DNA of 64,000 bases, from the NCBI GenBank assembly GCA_036346275.1, contig CM070728.1:21910723-21974722 (forward strand), written 5' to 3'. A program made the translations under genes and the position numbers. Origin of the DNA: Otatea glauca (lineage: Eukaryota > Streptophyta > Magnoliopsida > Poales > Poaceae). Position 1 is the first letter of the stretch. Every line of letters starts with the position of its first letter. The notes beneath the pieces are model-generated. The model worked only from the letters and a program-made list of their open reading frames with translations, made no database searches and had not been told where the DNA came from. Below are positions 22,343-33,641 of this stretch, piece after piece.

Positions 22343-24035
22343 TGAAGGACTATGTGGAGGTCCATCCATGTTTGTGATGAGTATTTAACTTTATTTAAGC
22401 AAGGTGTGCTCAGGTTTGAGTTTGATTTGAATTGGAATTCAAAAGGAAGCAATTTGAGTTGTGTTAGCTTCTTGCGGTACTACCGGCCTATGGCTGGCGG
22501 TAGAACCGACTGTTGATTGAGATATAATTAATTGTGAGCATTTGTGATGATTGAACATTGCTATGTAAGGTATTTCCTTGTTTTTTATGGTTGAAGGTCG
22601 ACGATGCTAGATCATGGTGAGGCGAAAGATGACCGGGACTAGGCGAGGAGCGTCGGAGGTCCAGACGATCGGGGATCGCCGGAAGATGATCGAAGACGGA
22701 GTCGTGGCAAGCCGTGAAGACAAGGAATGGATGAGATGCTAGCTAGACGCTGCGTGGATGAATGAGGACCATTGGAACTTGGTCTAGTTAATAGGTTAGC
22801 GGGTCTAGTTAGTATGCTCTGAGAACCATGCAAGAAAACCCATTATGTGTTGTGGGTTTTGGGTGAACCCTTGCATGGCTGGTTGAGTGGGTTAATCCTA
22901 ACCCTTAATGGATGCTCTAGGGTTTAGAGGCTCATCCAAGGGTGGTAGGTGGCCCAAGAGTTGTATAAATAGGGGTGGAGGGGTAGCCTTCCCCTCTTGA
23001 AGGTTTTGAGGTTTTTGATGCTCCTTTGAGCTTTGCCCACATGAATTGCTTTGTAACCTCTCCTTTCAGAAAATACAAAAATTTTCTTTACCTTATTGTG
23101 AATTTAAATTGCGCATTTACATTATGTTTTTACTCTATGCAATTTAAATTCATCATTTACTTTTTCGCATTTACATTCTCGCAATTTACTTTCTCGCAAT
23201 TTGGATTTGCCTCCCCTCCTTCTAAATGCTGTTATTCTAGAATTTCTTGAGGGTTTTCATATGGTTTTACATCTTTCTTGCATCTAGGATAGACTGGAGA
23301 TTAAGTTTTTTATCGAATTGCAAATCTGTCCAGAACTTGTTCTTCACGCAACAGTCAGTCTTTGATTTTTATAGAAATTTAGAAAATTCCTTTTTATGTG
23401 ATTCTTGTTGGCGAAGGTGGAAGACTCATATATCCATCTCTAAAAAAAATTTGAGTTCACTGGCTACACCGTTTGAGCGCTATGAAGTGAAAACCAAGCC
23501 TCAAACTTTCTGATCGAAGTTCCTGACTGTTTGTAATGCTTGATTTTGCATGTTTTTTCTACAAAGATTTTTGAGGTGATTTTGGTGGACTGTTTAATGA
23601 CTCAACTGCTCATAGGGAGAAAAATTCCTAAAAATTTTAGAGTAACAGAAACTCACCAACCACCTGCTCCAATTGAGGATAATTCCTGAAAATCTGCTTT
23701 TACTTTTCTGGAAAGAGACTTTGGTGTTTTAACTTTATCTCTTTTAGAAAAGTAGTCTTTAAATTGATTCCTCTTTGTTTGGACACTTGACAACCAGGAT
23801 TTTGATTAAAAAATCCCTCATATGATTCATGGTTCTCATCAATGCAAGCTAGGGGTACACATAATTGTCTAATTGTTCGGGTTTTTGAGGGTGTGAGAAT
23901 ATGAGAAACACTAGCTTGAAGGAAAATCTTTTGGTGTTTCAGATTTTTATTGCGAGATTGTTTGGAGTACTTTGAGTGGGGGAAAATTTTATTTGGGATC
24001 ATTCACCCCCCTCTGATTGCCATTTTGATCCTTCA
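22343..24035 (+). repeat. Element D 3' LTR (1,693 bp)
   Basis: Starts TGAAGGACTATG and ends GATCCTTCA, with terminal inverted TGAAGGA/TCCTTCA. A TATA box TATAAAT is at 22,964-22,970, inside TTGTATAAATAGGGG. It is related in reverse orientation to solo LTR J at 57,578-59,088. Confidence 0.85.
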
Positions 24036-25640
24036 AAAGAACAATCGCCATGGTGCTACAGATACTAGATCGATATTTGTTTCATGTCCTATTATGAAAT
24101 CGGCCATAACTTGTCTTTTGACGCCTTAGCCGATTCATATGTTTGGTCAAACTCGATGAGTGCATATGCCCATTTACCAAGTCGACCACGCAGAATTAGA
24201 GCTCACAGCATACATTTTATAACATCGGTTTTACAAATAAGCTTACAAGCCGATGCTAAAATATAATGCCTTAATTTCATGCAAGCAAAATATAAAGGTA
24301 AGCAAAGTTTTTCTACAAAGGGATACCTGGTCTCAGCATCAATTAACCGTCGGCTTAAGTAGAAAATAACCCGCTATTTTCCATCAACCTCTTGAGCCAA
24401 CACAGCTCCGATAGTCTCCTGCTCAGCCGACATATATAACTTAAATGGTATACCTTTACGAGGTACGGCCAGAGCTGGAGGATTAGTCAAGTATTCCTTA
24501 ACATTCTTAAAAGCTTTCTGTTGATCGGCTCCCCATAAAAACTCTTGATTGTCTTTCAACTTTAACAGTGGGGTAAATGCACCGATATGGCCAGACAGAT
24601 TTGAAATAAATTGTTGTAAATAATTAATCTTACCGATCAACTTCTGCAGATCATTTTTATATGTCAGCGGCTTTGTTTTGGCTATGGCCTTGAATCTTTC
24701 TTGATTGACCTCAATCCCTCTCTCATAAACTATAAAGTCTAAAAATTGTCTAGCCGACACACCAAAAGCACACTTGTATGGATTCATCTTTAAACCATGC
24801 GCTCTTGTATTCTTGAAGATTGTTTTCAAATAGACTAAATGCTGCAAGTCTTTCTTAGATTTTACAACAACATCATCGTTGTAAATCTCTACAATATGGC
24901 CGATTAGATCATGAAAAATCAAACTCATAGCTCGCTGATATGTTGCACCAACGTTCTTTAAGCCGAACGTCAATACAGCCCACTCAAATAACCCTAAGGC
25001 ACCAGGGCATCTAAAAGTTGTTTTAGGTATATCAGCTTCTGCCATGAATATCTGATTATATCCGGCATTACCATCAAGGAAGCTAATAATCTTATTTCCT
25101 GATGCAGCATCGATAAGCATATCGATTATTGGTATCGGAAATTCATCTTTTGGCGTAGCTTTGTTTAAGTCCTTGAAATTAACGCACACTCTTAACTTAC
25201 CATTTTTCTTCATAACAGGAACGGTGTTAGAAACCCACTCAGCGTATCGGCAAGGCCTGATAAACTTGGCCTCCAGCAATCGTTCGATTTCTTCTTTTAT
25301 AACATTATACAAGGCTGGATTAAATCTTCTAGGAGACTATTTAAATCTTCTAGCTGATGTTCAACAAGCTGTCGGCTTAAACCCGACATCTCATGGTACT
25401 CCTAAGCAAAACAATCTTTATAATTTCTAAGAATTTTGACCAACTTTTCCTTATAATCCACATCTAATTTTGCACTAATAAAAGTTAATCTTTTCGTATC
25501 ACCATCACCTATATCGACTATCTCAAGTAGATCAGTTGATGTAAAACCCTGGCCTAACTTATCAATTTCTTAAAAATCTTCAATGGCCTCATAGCTATCC
25601 GTTATTTACCGATAGCTTTGCATTTTGTCTTGTAAAGCTT
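24036..25640 (-). pseudogene. Element E RT and RNase H
   Basis: RT frame open from 25,312 to 24,374: KEEIERLLEAKFIRP, KLRVCVNFKDLNKATPKD, FLDGNAGYNQIFMAEAD, FEWAVLTFGLKNVGATYQRA, then the catalytic box YNDDVVVKS (YNDD at 24,872-24,883). The thumb and connection region follow, with FLDFIVYERGIEVN and INYLQQFISNLSGHIGAF, then the Ty3 RNase H start (KLYMSAEQETIGAVLAQE). A stop follows at 24,374. Homology continues in another frame (YESAK...QVMADFI, APWRLFF) to the D junction. The YxDD box with Asn instead of the usual Val/Ile/Ala is unusual. RT would copy the element RNA in the cytoplasmic particle. Confidence 0.85.
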
Positions 25641-26350
25641 TCATCGCTGATCTGAACCCCATCGGTGTAAAATTTCATCAGTTCGATCAAGCGTGCTTGG
25701 CCTTACGTTGATCGGAATAAGCCCCATTTTGTTGATGCAGATAAAATCACAATCATCTAAGGCTTTGCTCGATATACATTCAGCTTCTTGATATTGCCAA
25801 TTAGCATCTGAACTGGCCATAGAGATATGAGCCGATGTGTCGGTTTGAATTACTTCAACTTGGTCCCCATTCAATTGAACGAGTAATTGGTGCATAGTCG
25901 ACGGTATGCAGCAATTAGCATGAATCCATTCTCGTCCAAGCAAGACACTGTAATTGCCCTTGGCGTCGACTATAAAAAAGGTAGTCGGCAATGTTTTATT
26001 GCCGACAGTCAACTCCGTTACCATAACACCCCTTGCCTCGGTGGGATCACCTGTGAAATCATTCAAACCCATATTAGTTTTCATAAGGTCTTCATCAGAC
26101 TTACCCAACTTCCTGCTGGTTGTATATGGCATTAAGTTGACTGTTGCCCCATCATCAACAAGCATTCCTGATATCGACTTTCTATTAATATGCCCTTTAG
26201 ATATAACGGCTTAAGATGCCAAAGTGCATCTTGGGGCTTCTCGAAAACTGCATCTTCAGCGCCTAAACACAACTGAGCAAATGTTTCTTTAGCCGATTCA
26301 GTTTTTATTTTGAATACGGTCGGTAGTGTAAATACCATGTTGATATCCAT
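25641..26350 (-). pseudogene. Element E aspartic protease region
   Basis: The open frame 26,165-25,641 begins in LVDDGATVNLMPYTTSRKLG. This is the aspartic protease flap region of Tat elements, with D-G-A at the active-site position. It continues through FFIVDAKGNYSVLLGREWIH, the conserved second half. The upstream segment 26,350-26,166 (MVFTLPTVFKIKTESAKE) is the linker from gag. The frame is broken between this and RT (about 25,640-25,320). Confidence 0.75.
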
Positions 26351-29206
26351 CGGTGGAGTGTCATCTCAAATTATAGGCGAATCCAGGTCCTCGGCTGAAT
26401 CATATTCCTTCTCAGCCAGTTCTTTTTTTCTCCACTCTTTCTTAGCAGTTTTAATCAACTGAAGCACATTGCAAGCTTAATCCCTTTGTTTTTCTTGTTC
26501 GACCTTTCTCACCTCCTAGGTCTTTAGTCTTTGGAGTCATCTACACTGTGATCGATCGAGGCCAGGAGGACACCACATTGGCTTAGGTTCAATTCGCTTT
26601 CGTATCTTACCAGCCAGATTCTCCTGAGTTGCGGAACTTTCTTCTTTCGCTTGCATTTTGGCCTGATTTGGTGCGAAAACCCTCTCATGCATCGACCTTT
26701 TGTGATCTCTGTCATGATAATCTTGCACCGGTCCAGATAGTCTATCTTTAGCCAATCGCCTTGGCCAATCATCTTTAGGATAATGCTCCATCGGGCATGT
26801 ATATAGTGATGGCAAAGCCGATCCTCTCTCCCAACAAAATTGCCAGAAGGGGCATCGTTGGTGAGCTCTCTCCAAGTTCTCAGGCCAGTATAGATTATCT
26901 GGCCGATGCGCAGGATATCGCAGCCTGTTGCTTCTCCTTTCATACTTTTCAAGTAACTGGGAGAAGTTTGCCCTAGGCTTGTACATCGGCTATCGTGGTG
27001 GCGATGTCTCCACCTTATACCATTTCCCGATTTGCCGGTCTCCTCTGGGTTTAATAGTTCTGGAGTTCTTTCCTTCACGGTCGGTCGCTATCTGTAACGA
27101 ACTGATCGTAATCTTTAAGGTCTCCTTGCCACTGGAAGTCGATTGAATATCAACATGCCGAGCAATTTTCAACCCTTCGTCTTGCATCAGCTCTTTTCCT
27201 TTTCCAGAGCATTGTACCATGTTTATCGAAAAAGGATTGACATAAACCTGCATCGTCGGCTCTTCTGCAAATTTAAGCCGACCATCTTCTGTAGCCGATT
27301 GTATTTGCTGCCGAAAAATATTGCAATCGTTAGTATTATGAGAAAAAGAATGATGCCACTTGCAATACCTTCGTTTTTTAATCGCATCAGCTGATGGTAT
27401 GACATGCCCCTCAGGCAATCGTATAATCTTTTCTTGTAATAGTAGGTCAAAAATACAATCACACTTAGAAACATCAAAAGCATATTTTATTTCTGACTTA
27501 TTCTTAGTCGGCTTAAGCCAAGAACAAACTAATGACTTTTTAGATCCTTTAACCCATTTGGCTACGTTTATTTCTGCCTCATCGTCTTCAGAGGATTCAC
27601 TCGAACATTATTCGACTAAATTAAATTTGGCTTTATCTTTATCCTTATTGTTATTAACTTTGAATTTATCTTTGAATCATCTGTTATCAGTAAATCAGCT
27701 TTCCTAAGCCGACACCCTATGAAGCAGATGACTTAAATCAGTGAATTCTTGCCCGCCAAAATTTTCCTTCAGTGGGGGAATCAATCCCTGGAAGGCCAAA
27801 TCGGCTAGTTGGTTGTCGGGCAAAGTAACGCTAAAGCACCGATTTCTAACTTCTCTAAACCTTTTAATGTAATCTATTACCGATTCCCTAAATTTCTGGC
27901 AGACAGAGCTCCAATTGGAAATTCTGAGTTCTAGACTACTAGAGAAAAAGTACTCATGGAATCAACTTTACAAATTGGTCTAAAAGTGAACCGAATTCGG
28001 GGGTAAGCTAGTGAACCAAGTAAAAGCAGCTCTTGATAACGACAATGGGAACAACCTAATTTTGAGGCCGTCGAACTGAGTGACTTTGCCACATTGTGCA
28101 ATAAAGCGTCCGATGTGCTCTAATGTGGTAACAGTGCCATCCCCCGAAAACTTAGCGAAATCAAGAACTTTGAAATTGTTAGGATAAGGCAAACAATCAA
28201 TATAATCTGGATACGACTTCCTATAGCCGATAACCTTACCCTTAGGCTGTATACCGAATTGATCTCTCAACACGGTAGATATCTGGTCGATCCAATTAAC
28301 AGTGTTAACCTCCATCATGGTAGTGTTCTGCCAATTATGATCATAATTGACATGTTGCCCCCCAAGCGTAAGCTTGGGTTGACGGTTTGGTGGAGCTGAC
28401 ATGTATTGAGGAAATTGGTCATATCCATTATTCCACCTAGCAGTCGACTCTGGCATTGGGACAAAGGGCTTCAAGTATGTATAGGGCTGGATTCCTAGGT
28501 GGAATTGACTCAGCATACTGTGGAGGCCTGTTATGTTCAATTGGCTGTGGAACCGATTAGGGAAAAGCGTAAAACGAAGCTGATGGTGGCAAGTTAGCCG
28601 ATGCATCCAACTTAGCGGCGTCGGTATATGCTTGATAATACGCAACCCCACTTGCACGATGGTCTCGTGGCAATATGACAGTCGGTTGGGTCGGCATCAT
28701 AGTTAAAGATGGAGCCGTAGCCGATGGTTTTGGGTCGACTGTTATGCCTTGAGTGTTTTGTGCTACCGAAGAAACAGGATAATTCAGTAGGGTCTGTATT
28801 GGGTCGAGCAGGCTTCCAGCTGATGCCAACTCCTGGGCAATAGTTTTAACGCTATTGGCTATCATCGGCTTAAGAGTGATAACTAGAGCCGATGATTGAT
28901 TAATTAGGGTGTGATGCACAGATTGATTAATTATAGCCGATAATTCGGCTTGTGCAAACATGTATTAACTTCCTGACTGTTGGTAACTCCTGCATCGCCA
29001 AGAGCGTTTACTGTCGGCAATGCGGCCTTTTGAGTGACGCCCCGTCGGGTTTTCTAATAGCAGCCCAGCATCATCTCCTCAAGAGCAGCTTTTCGATCTT
29101 CAATTTCTTTGTGCTGTTCCAGCGTTAAATCGTCTAGTGTAGGGACGATTATGGCCTCAGCGTTGAGATCAAATGGTGAAATTGATTTTCCTGATGAAGA
29201 CATCAT
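26351..29206 (-). pseudogene. Element E gag (frameshifted)
   Basis: The start is at ATG 29,206 (MMSSSGKSIS), only about 25 nt from the LTR. Blocks in order: PTLDDLTLEQHKEIEDRKAA, then AQAELSAIINQSVHHTLIN (28,950), YPDYIDCLPYPNNFKVLDF and AKFSGDGTVTTLEHIGRFI (about 28,200-28,090), LFPLSLSRAAFTWFTSLPP, LADLAFQGLIPPLK (about 27,800), the Cys/His segment CKWHHSFSHNTNDCN (27,330), RCPFWQFCWERGSALPSLY (26,850) and WCPPGLDRSQCRR (26,560). At least five frame changes separate these. The same order of blocks occurs in F. Confidence 0.8.
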
Positions 29207-29230
29207 GTCCCATCGGGCGTGCCAAGAGTG

Positions 29231-29830
29231 TGTTGACGCCAAAAATTTGAAGTAAGGTTTATCGGCCACAACACACCGGACGAACGACGGGTTCAATTAA
29301 TCAAGGCGTGCCAACCGATTTGATCATGCAATCGGTAAGATAAACCAAAAAAATCGCTCAAAGCCAATCTAGAGAAATAATCGGCTTAGATCTTAATAGC
29401 TATAAGCCGATCAAATCTAATGTAACGGTAAGTATAATTAGCCAATTAGGGCTAATCAGATGATAAAGGTAGATCTTTTCCGAAAAGGACGATGCGCAAC
29501 AAGATCGAAGAAAATCAAACCTGATTGGCGTAATCGAAGATGATCAACAATCGGTGATGCGCAATTTTATTGATCAAATCATATTACAAGAGATAATCTA
29601 AATTACAGAGGCTACTCTTAGTAGACAGAAAATAAATAAAAATAATGCGAGTTGATTGATTGAATTGTGTTGGTGTCTTGCCTGTCCTTGACCACCTTTT
29701 ATAGCTATCGGGCGATCGTATCCGCTTCGAACACGCTGCAAAGCATGATCCTTATCGACCTCAATTCAAACAGTATTCCTTCTGTTTTTAGATAAATACT
29801 AGTCATAATCCATACTTAAACCAGGCATGT
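29231..29830 (-). repeat. Element E 5' LTR (outer edge uncertain)
   Basis: Plus-strand start TGTTGACGCC at 29,231, homologous to the F LTR start TGTTGACGTC. It has a minus-strand TATA AGCTATAAAAGG near 29,694-29,705 and one copy of the sub-repeat that is triplicated in F. Similarity to F fades after about 29,720. The edge could be at ...CCAGGCA near 29,827 or further right, or the LTR may be truncated. Confidence 0.6.
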
Positions 29831-31080
29831 ACATCTCCGCCCGCCCGCCCCCTCACAGAGATGCTAATGGCGGTGGTGTTAAGGCGCATGATTTGCAAGA
29901 GTTAATTTGCTGATGTGAATGACTGGAGAGAGAGAGAGAGGTGACAAAAGGAGACCGGTCGATCGGCAGCACGACGGGGAGGTTGTTTGCAGCGGTGTCG
30001 GCTGAGGCGCGCTAAACGGTTGCCCAGTGCAACCTTAGTTGAAGCATTTTAGATTCTTCTTCGCTGTTTCGGTAAACTTTTCCCTTGTATTCTCGTAAAG
30101 TTTTATGCTTGTTCTCCAACTTACAGAATCGCTCGGTTTGAAAATGATCAAGACCAGTGTGGACAGTAGCCTGTTCTGTTTAGGACGACTTTTTATTTTT
30201 GGAAGATTAACCGCAGCTCACAGGTTTTATGTACAGCAATTTATATATCACTGCAGGCCGTCTTCAAGTCCAACTGGAAGCTGCAAAGCTAGCCTGAGCC
30301 CAACAGAATACCAAGACAGAGGTAAGTTAGGCCTCAAGCATGGGAAGTGCCGGCCATTTTATATAGCCTAACGGAATAGTGCCAGGACCCTTTTCACAAA
30401 AATGCTAGGAAACTGAATTGCAGAGAACAAGATCTACATTGTTACACGAGCAGATGATTGGGACCCTGCAGTATTAGGTCGTTGCATTTGTCCAGCACCA
30501 AATGAACAGGTGAAGTGTAGCTATTTGGAAACAATAGGGAATTGCTAAAAATCCATTGCCTGTTTTTTTTCTTTGATTTTAGTCACTTTTTTGTCCATCC
30601 GATCTGCACTGCATGTAGATAGGTGATTTGAATCATTTATTTTTTATTAGGGTTCACCAATACTATTTTTCTTTGTCTAGCTTAGAATTTTTTTTATTTT
30701 TCTCTGTATAAAAAGTGGTATGTATTGATAGACAAAAATTTGACTGATTTGACAAAAAAAAAATCAATCGAATGCTAAGTAGACATTCCCAACAAAATAT
30801 TACTGAACGGTGCTCAGTGTTCACATGACAGCCTAATACGAGTCCTTGACATCGTTGGGTGCAACAGATGTGACTTCCATTTCCCAACCGCTTCAGAACA
30901 CGGAAGCTTGGCGACGAACTGATGTGGATTAATCGAGATGGCACCGAGATACAAGACGAACGAACATGGAGCATGTCAGATATGGATTCCATCTGCCCTC
31001 CTGTTTTGGCCAACGAATTAAGCTTGTTAGGTGTACAATCTTGTTGGTTATTGAGATGAGATTCTCTAGTTGGGAAGGAA

Positions 31081-31090
31081 TCTATAAAAG
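31081..31090 (+). promoter_or_regulatory. TATA-like box in the unassigned island
   Basis: TCTATAAAAG followed by GGCCACG. It could be the core promoter of an unrecognised transcript or LTR remnant. No downstream product is evident. Confidence 0.2.
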
Positions 31091-31742
31091 GCCACGTACA
31101 GCTGCATGTTTTCTCATCAAGTTTTGAGTTCTTCCAAGTACATCTGAAACCGTTGGTTTTGAGAGTGCTACGCTCCATGATAGCTTGCTGGTTCATCTTC
31201 TACGTACTGAGTGCACAGTAGAAGATAAGAGATCATTGTATCTCGGAGTAGAGCCGTCGACGTTCATCCCGTGCACCTCGGCGGGGGCATGAATCTCCTT
31301 GTAGACTGCGCCGTCCGGCGTGCCTTGATCTTCAGAGCTGCTGTTTGTCGACTTGCTGAGACTGTTTCATCTCCAACTTGATCCAGCTGCTGGCTACGAC
31401 GTCCTCGGCACCAACAGAGTATATATACGACGTATTCGACGTGAATCTCCAGAACGACGTGAATTTCCCTCGTCTTTCTTCTCCTACGCTCCTCGATCCA
31501 GTCCAGGAACCCCGCCGCCGGTGTTGGCGCCGGATCGATCTCCTCCTCCCACCCGAGCGCGTGCATGGGGATCCAAGGCGCCGCGTGCATGGCGCAGCAG
31601 CGGCTCTGGGGGCTAGCTCCAGATAGGTACGTAGTGCACGCTCGTGAATGCAACGGGCAAATTAAACTTAAACGTGCTTAGAAATTAGAGAGATGCGCCC
31701 AGCGAGCTAGCTAGCAGCTAGCGAAGCCATCTTAAGCCCTGT

Positions 31743-32015
31743 TCATCTCGTCACCCGCCTGCAGGAAAGCATTCCCGTCCAGGTTCTCGTACGTCGCGCG
31801 CGGCAGCAGGCCAACAGCAAGGCATCGGTGTCATACCGAATCTCCTTCACATATACATGCAAATATGCAATAATCATGCATGCGACGGCCAGACAAAAGA
31901 CGAGCACCCGCTTGTTTTTGTGTACGTCAACCAATCTCTTCATGGCGAGAGTGACAAAAATCAATTCCGAATTGCGTACAGTTATATTTAAATTTTCATC
32001 GTAAGAGGACAACAC
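31743..32015 (-). CDS. Weak candidate small membrane-protein ORF
   Basis: A 90-codon frame starting MLSSYDENLN. It contains one predicted transmembrane stretch, VLVFCLAVACMIIAYLHVYV, flanked by basic residues (KNKR before, RARR after), and ends at 31,743. I do not recognise the family and see no clear promoter or neighbouring exon. It could be a chance frame or an exon of a host gene. It is listed only because it lies in the one stretch not explained by retrotransposons and has a coherent hydrophobic segment. Confidence 0.15.
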   Translation of the reverse strand: MLSSYDENLNITVRNSELIFVTLAMKRLVDVHKNKRVLVFCLAVACMIIAYLHVYVKEIRYDTDALLLACCRARRTRTWTGMLSCRRVTR

Positions 32016-32200
32016 AACTCCAAATACACTCGTTAGCTACGTACAATGTTATGGCAGCAAAGCCAAACAATGGATATATGATACACTTTCTTCTTTAGGA
32101 ACATAGAAATAGAGGAGCTAATGAACAATAAGCCACTTGAGAGAGACAGAGCAAGTGAGTAAAAAATGAGAGATCTCCCCCTTCATATGCTCCCATAGGC

Positions 32201-32282
32201 TCTTTATATAGAGTTGGGAGATAGCTATTTCCCATCCTACCTCTTTATATAGAGTTGGGAGATAGCTTTTTCCCATCCTACC
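32201..32282. repeat. 41-bp tandem duplication
   Basis: Two adjacent copies starting CTCTTTATATAGAGTTGGGA at 32,201 and 32,242. They differ by one base (GCTATTTCC versus GCTTTTTCC). Each carries the palindromic CTCTTTATATAGAG. Confidence 0.85.
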
Positions 32283-32536
32283 TCCTAATAGTTACAAGAT
32301 AGTGAGTGTAAATTGGTATATTCGTCTATGTATGTGCAGCCTAGGGTATTATATATATAACCCGTTCTTAGGCTTGTGCCTTGTGCTGAGGCCTCTTGAA
32401 CAATTCTGACGACCCGAGGGATCAGGCGCCCCCACACCACAACACTCAATATAGCTCAACAACAACACACAAACTCGCCCGCCACCCCGACCCAATCGCC
32501 GCATCTGTCTCGTTTCCCTATATCCAATTACCCTAA

Positions 32537-32796
32537 GTACAATAGCAAAGCCAACTACTAACAAATAGTAAGCTAAAAGACATCTTGTACAATAACTGTC
32601 TCTAAATGTTGTCTCTAGATGTTGTACAATAACTATCTTTTCTCTCTTGTACATAAATGATCTACCTATGCTCCCGTGCAAAGCTGGCTACTAAATAAGA
32701 GTCAGCTCTCTTCTCTTTCCTCTTTTCTCACTCCTCCATATAGACCAAAGCTGATGTGTACAGGCTAAGAGCCAGCTCACATGACCTTATTGTACA
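32537..32796. mobile_element. MITE (260 bp) with 8-bp target duplication
   Basis: The left end GTACAATAGC and right end CTTATTGTACA are imperfect inverted repeats. TACCCTAA flanks both sides (32,529-32,536 and 32,797-32,804). The non-coding interior includes a second inner direct repeat of TTGTACAATAACT. An 8-bp duplication suggests a hAT-type non-autonomous element. A Mutator-type origin (9 bp) is the alternative. Confidence 0.65.
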
Positions 32797-33641
32797 TACC
32801 CTAAGAGATTTCTCATTGCCAATGCCAGCCATACCTTTTCCAAAAGAAAAATTTTACAGTGGATTACATATGTAGTAAATAGTGGTAGTAGGAATCAAAT
32901 CTAACCATCCATTCTCAAGGGTATTTTAAACTTTTTCTATCTATTTATCAGGGGTATTTTAGATTTTTCCTAATTCGTTTACAGTTTTGGATTCACCGAA
33001 TACCTATGGATCTTCAAAGACTTCTTATCCATTCATCCGTCATTCATCAAGATCACATGACGTGTTTTACCGTAGAGGACAGATAGCATGACGAAATTTT
33101 TTACCCTTTTACCCCTCTTTCAATTTTACTACCAATATTATATGTGGTAGTATAACTAGATCTAAATTGATCTCAACCATTAGATTCAAATGAATGGACG
33201 ACTTATATTGATTTTAATCCATCGTAAAAGAGCTCTTCCTAAAACCCGATGGTCACACTCGTTACTACGTACGGGCTTCCACCTTCACCGAAAACACTTC
33301 GATATACAAGCGGACTATGGCCACTAGGTCAAATCTTGCATCATCTGCCACCGCTGGATGTTATGGTGGCTCCCATGTTGGATCCAAGCTAGCATACCAC
33401 TGCGCCGATCCCCAAATGACAGGTTTCATGCCTTTCTCCCCTTAAACCCGGCCCCTTGAAACATGCATTTTGGAACCTGAAACAAGTTGAAACTCGTCCA
33501 AGAACTCTACTTTTGAACCCTAGAACAAGGATGAAATTTGTTGAAACTTCTAAACATGATACTGTTGCGTAATTGATTCTGTTGCGTAATTGATCGTACC
33601 ATAATAAATTGTTAGCCGTGTGACGAACCCGTTAATCATAT

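Larger units (their letters stand above)
20994..24035 (+). mobile_element. Element D: SIRE/Maximus-type Ty1/copia element, 3' part
   Basis: Plus-strand 3' end of a copia element. It has about 1.35 kb of internal non-coding 3' sequence (20,994-22,330, including two GGGGGAG-type purine tracts), a PPT at 22,331-22,342 and the 3' LTR 22,343-24,035. The left side is cut by element B. The right side ends at ...GATCCTTCA against element E sequence, with AAAAG as the presumed right TSD. Assignment to the SIRE/Maximus lineage rests on the LTR termini TGAAGGA...TCCTTCA, the CACCCCCCTCTGATTG block before the end, and the long internal 3' UTR. No coding frame of pol is left in the window. Confidence 0.75.
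24036..29830 (-). mobile_element. Element E: Tat-type Ty3/gypsy element, 5' part, cut by element D
   Basis: A minus-strand element with 5' LTR starting (plus coordinates) at 29,231, a PBS-like site at about 29,206-29,225, gag from 29,206 leftward, protease and RT. It breaks off at 24,036 inside the start of the second RNase H (...APWRLFF), where D inserted. The rest lies left of the window. Its gag, LTR and PBS are close to those of F. The LTR's outer edge is not certain (see LTR entry). Confidence 0.82.
29832..33641. other. Unassigned 3.8-kb island between elements E and F
   Basis: AT-rich sequence with no LTR-retrotransposon protein. It contains a short (GA)n run at about 29,926-29,940, a weak splice-donor-like AGAGGTAAGT near 30,318, a TATA-like TCTATAAAAG at 31,081, a 41-bp tandem duplication (32,201-32,282) and a MITE (32,537-32,796). 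A 90-codon minus frame (32,015-31,743) has a hydrophobic stretch (VLVFCLAVACMIIAYLHVYV), and a GC-rich patch lies at 31,260-31,640. I recognise no gene product. This is the best candidate for host sequence in the window. Confidence 0.4.

Noticed and set aside
30663..31196. A 177-codon minus-strand frame in the island
   Set aside because: Composition is Ser/Asn/Lys-rich and irregular. It ends in an AT-rich run and has no motif. Likely a chance frame.
31264..31653. A 129-codon minus-strand frame in the island
   Set aside because: Basic, low-complexity C-terminus, no recognisable family, and overlapped by equally long frames on the other strand.
32811..33250. Second possible MITE around TGGTAGTA motifs
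   Set aside because: The two TGGTAGTA-containing blocks are not arranged as convincing terminal inverted repeats and no target duplication was found.
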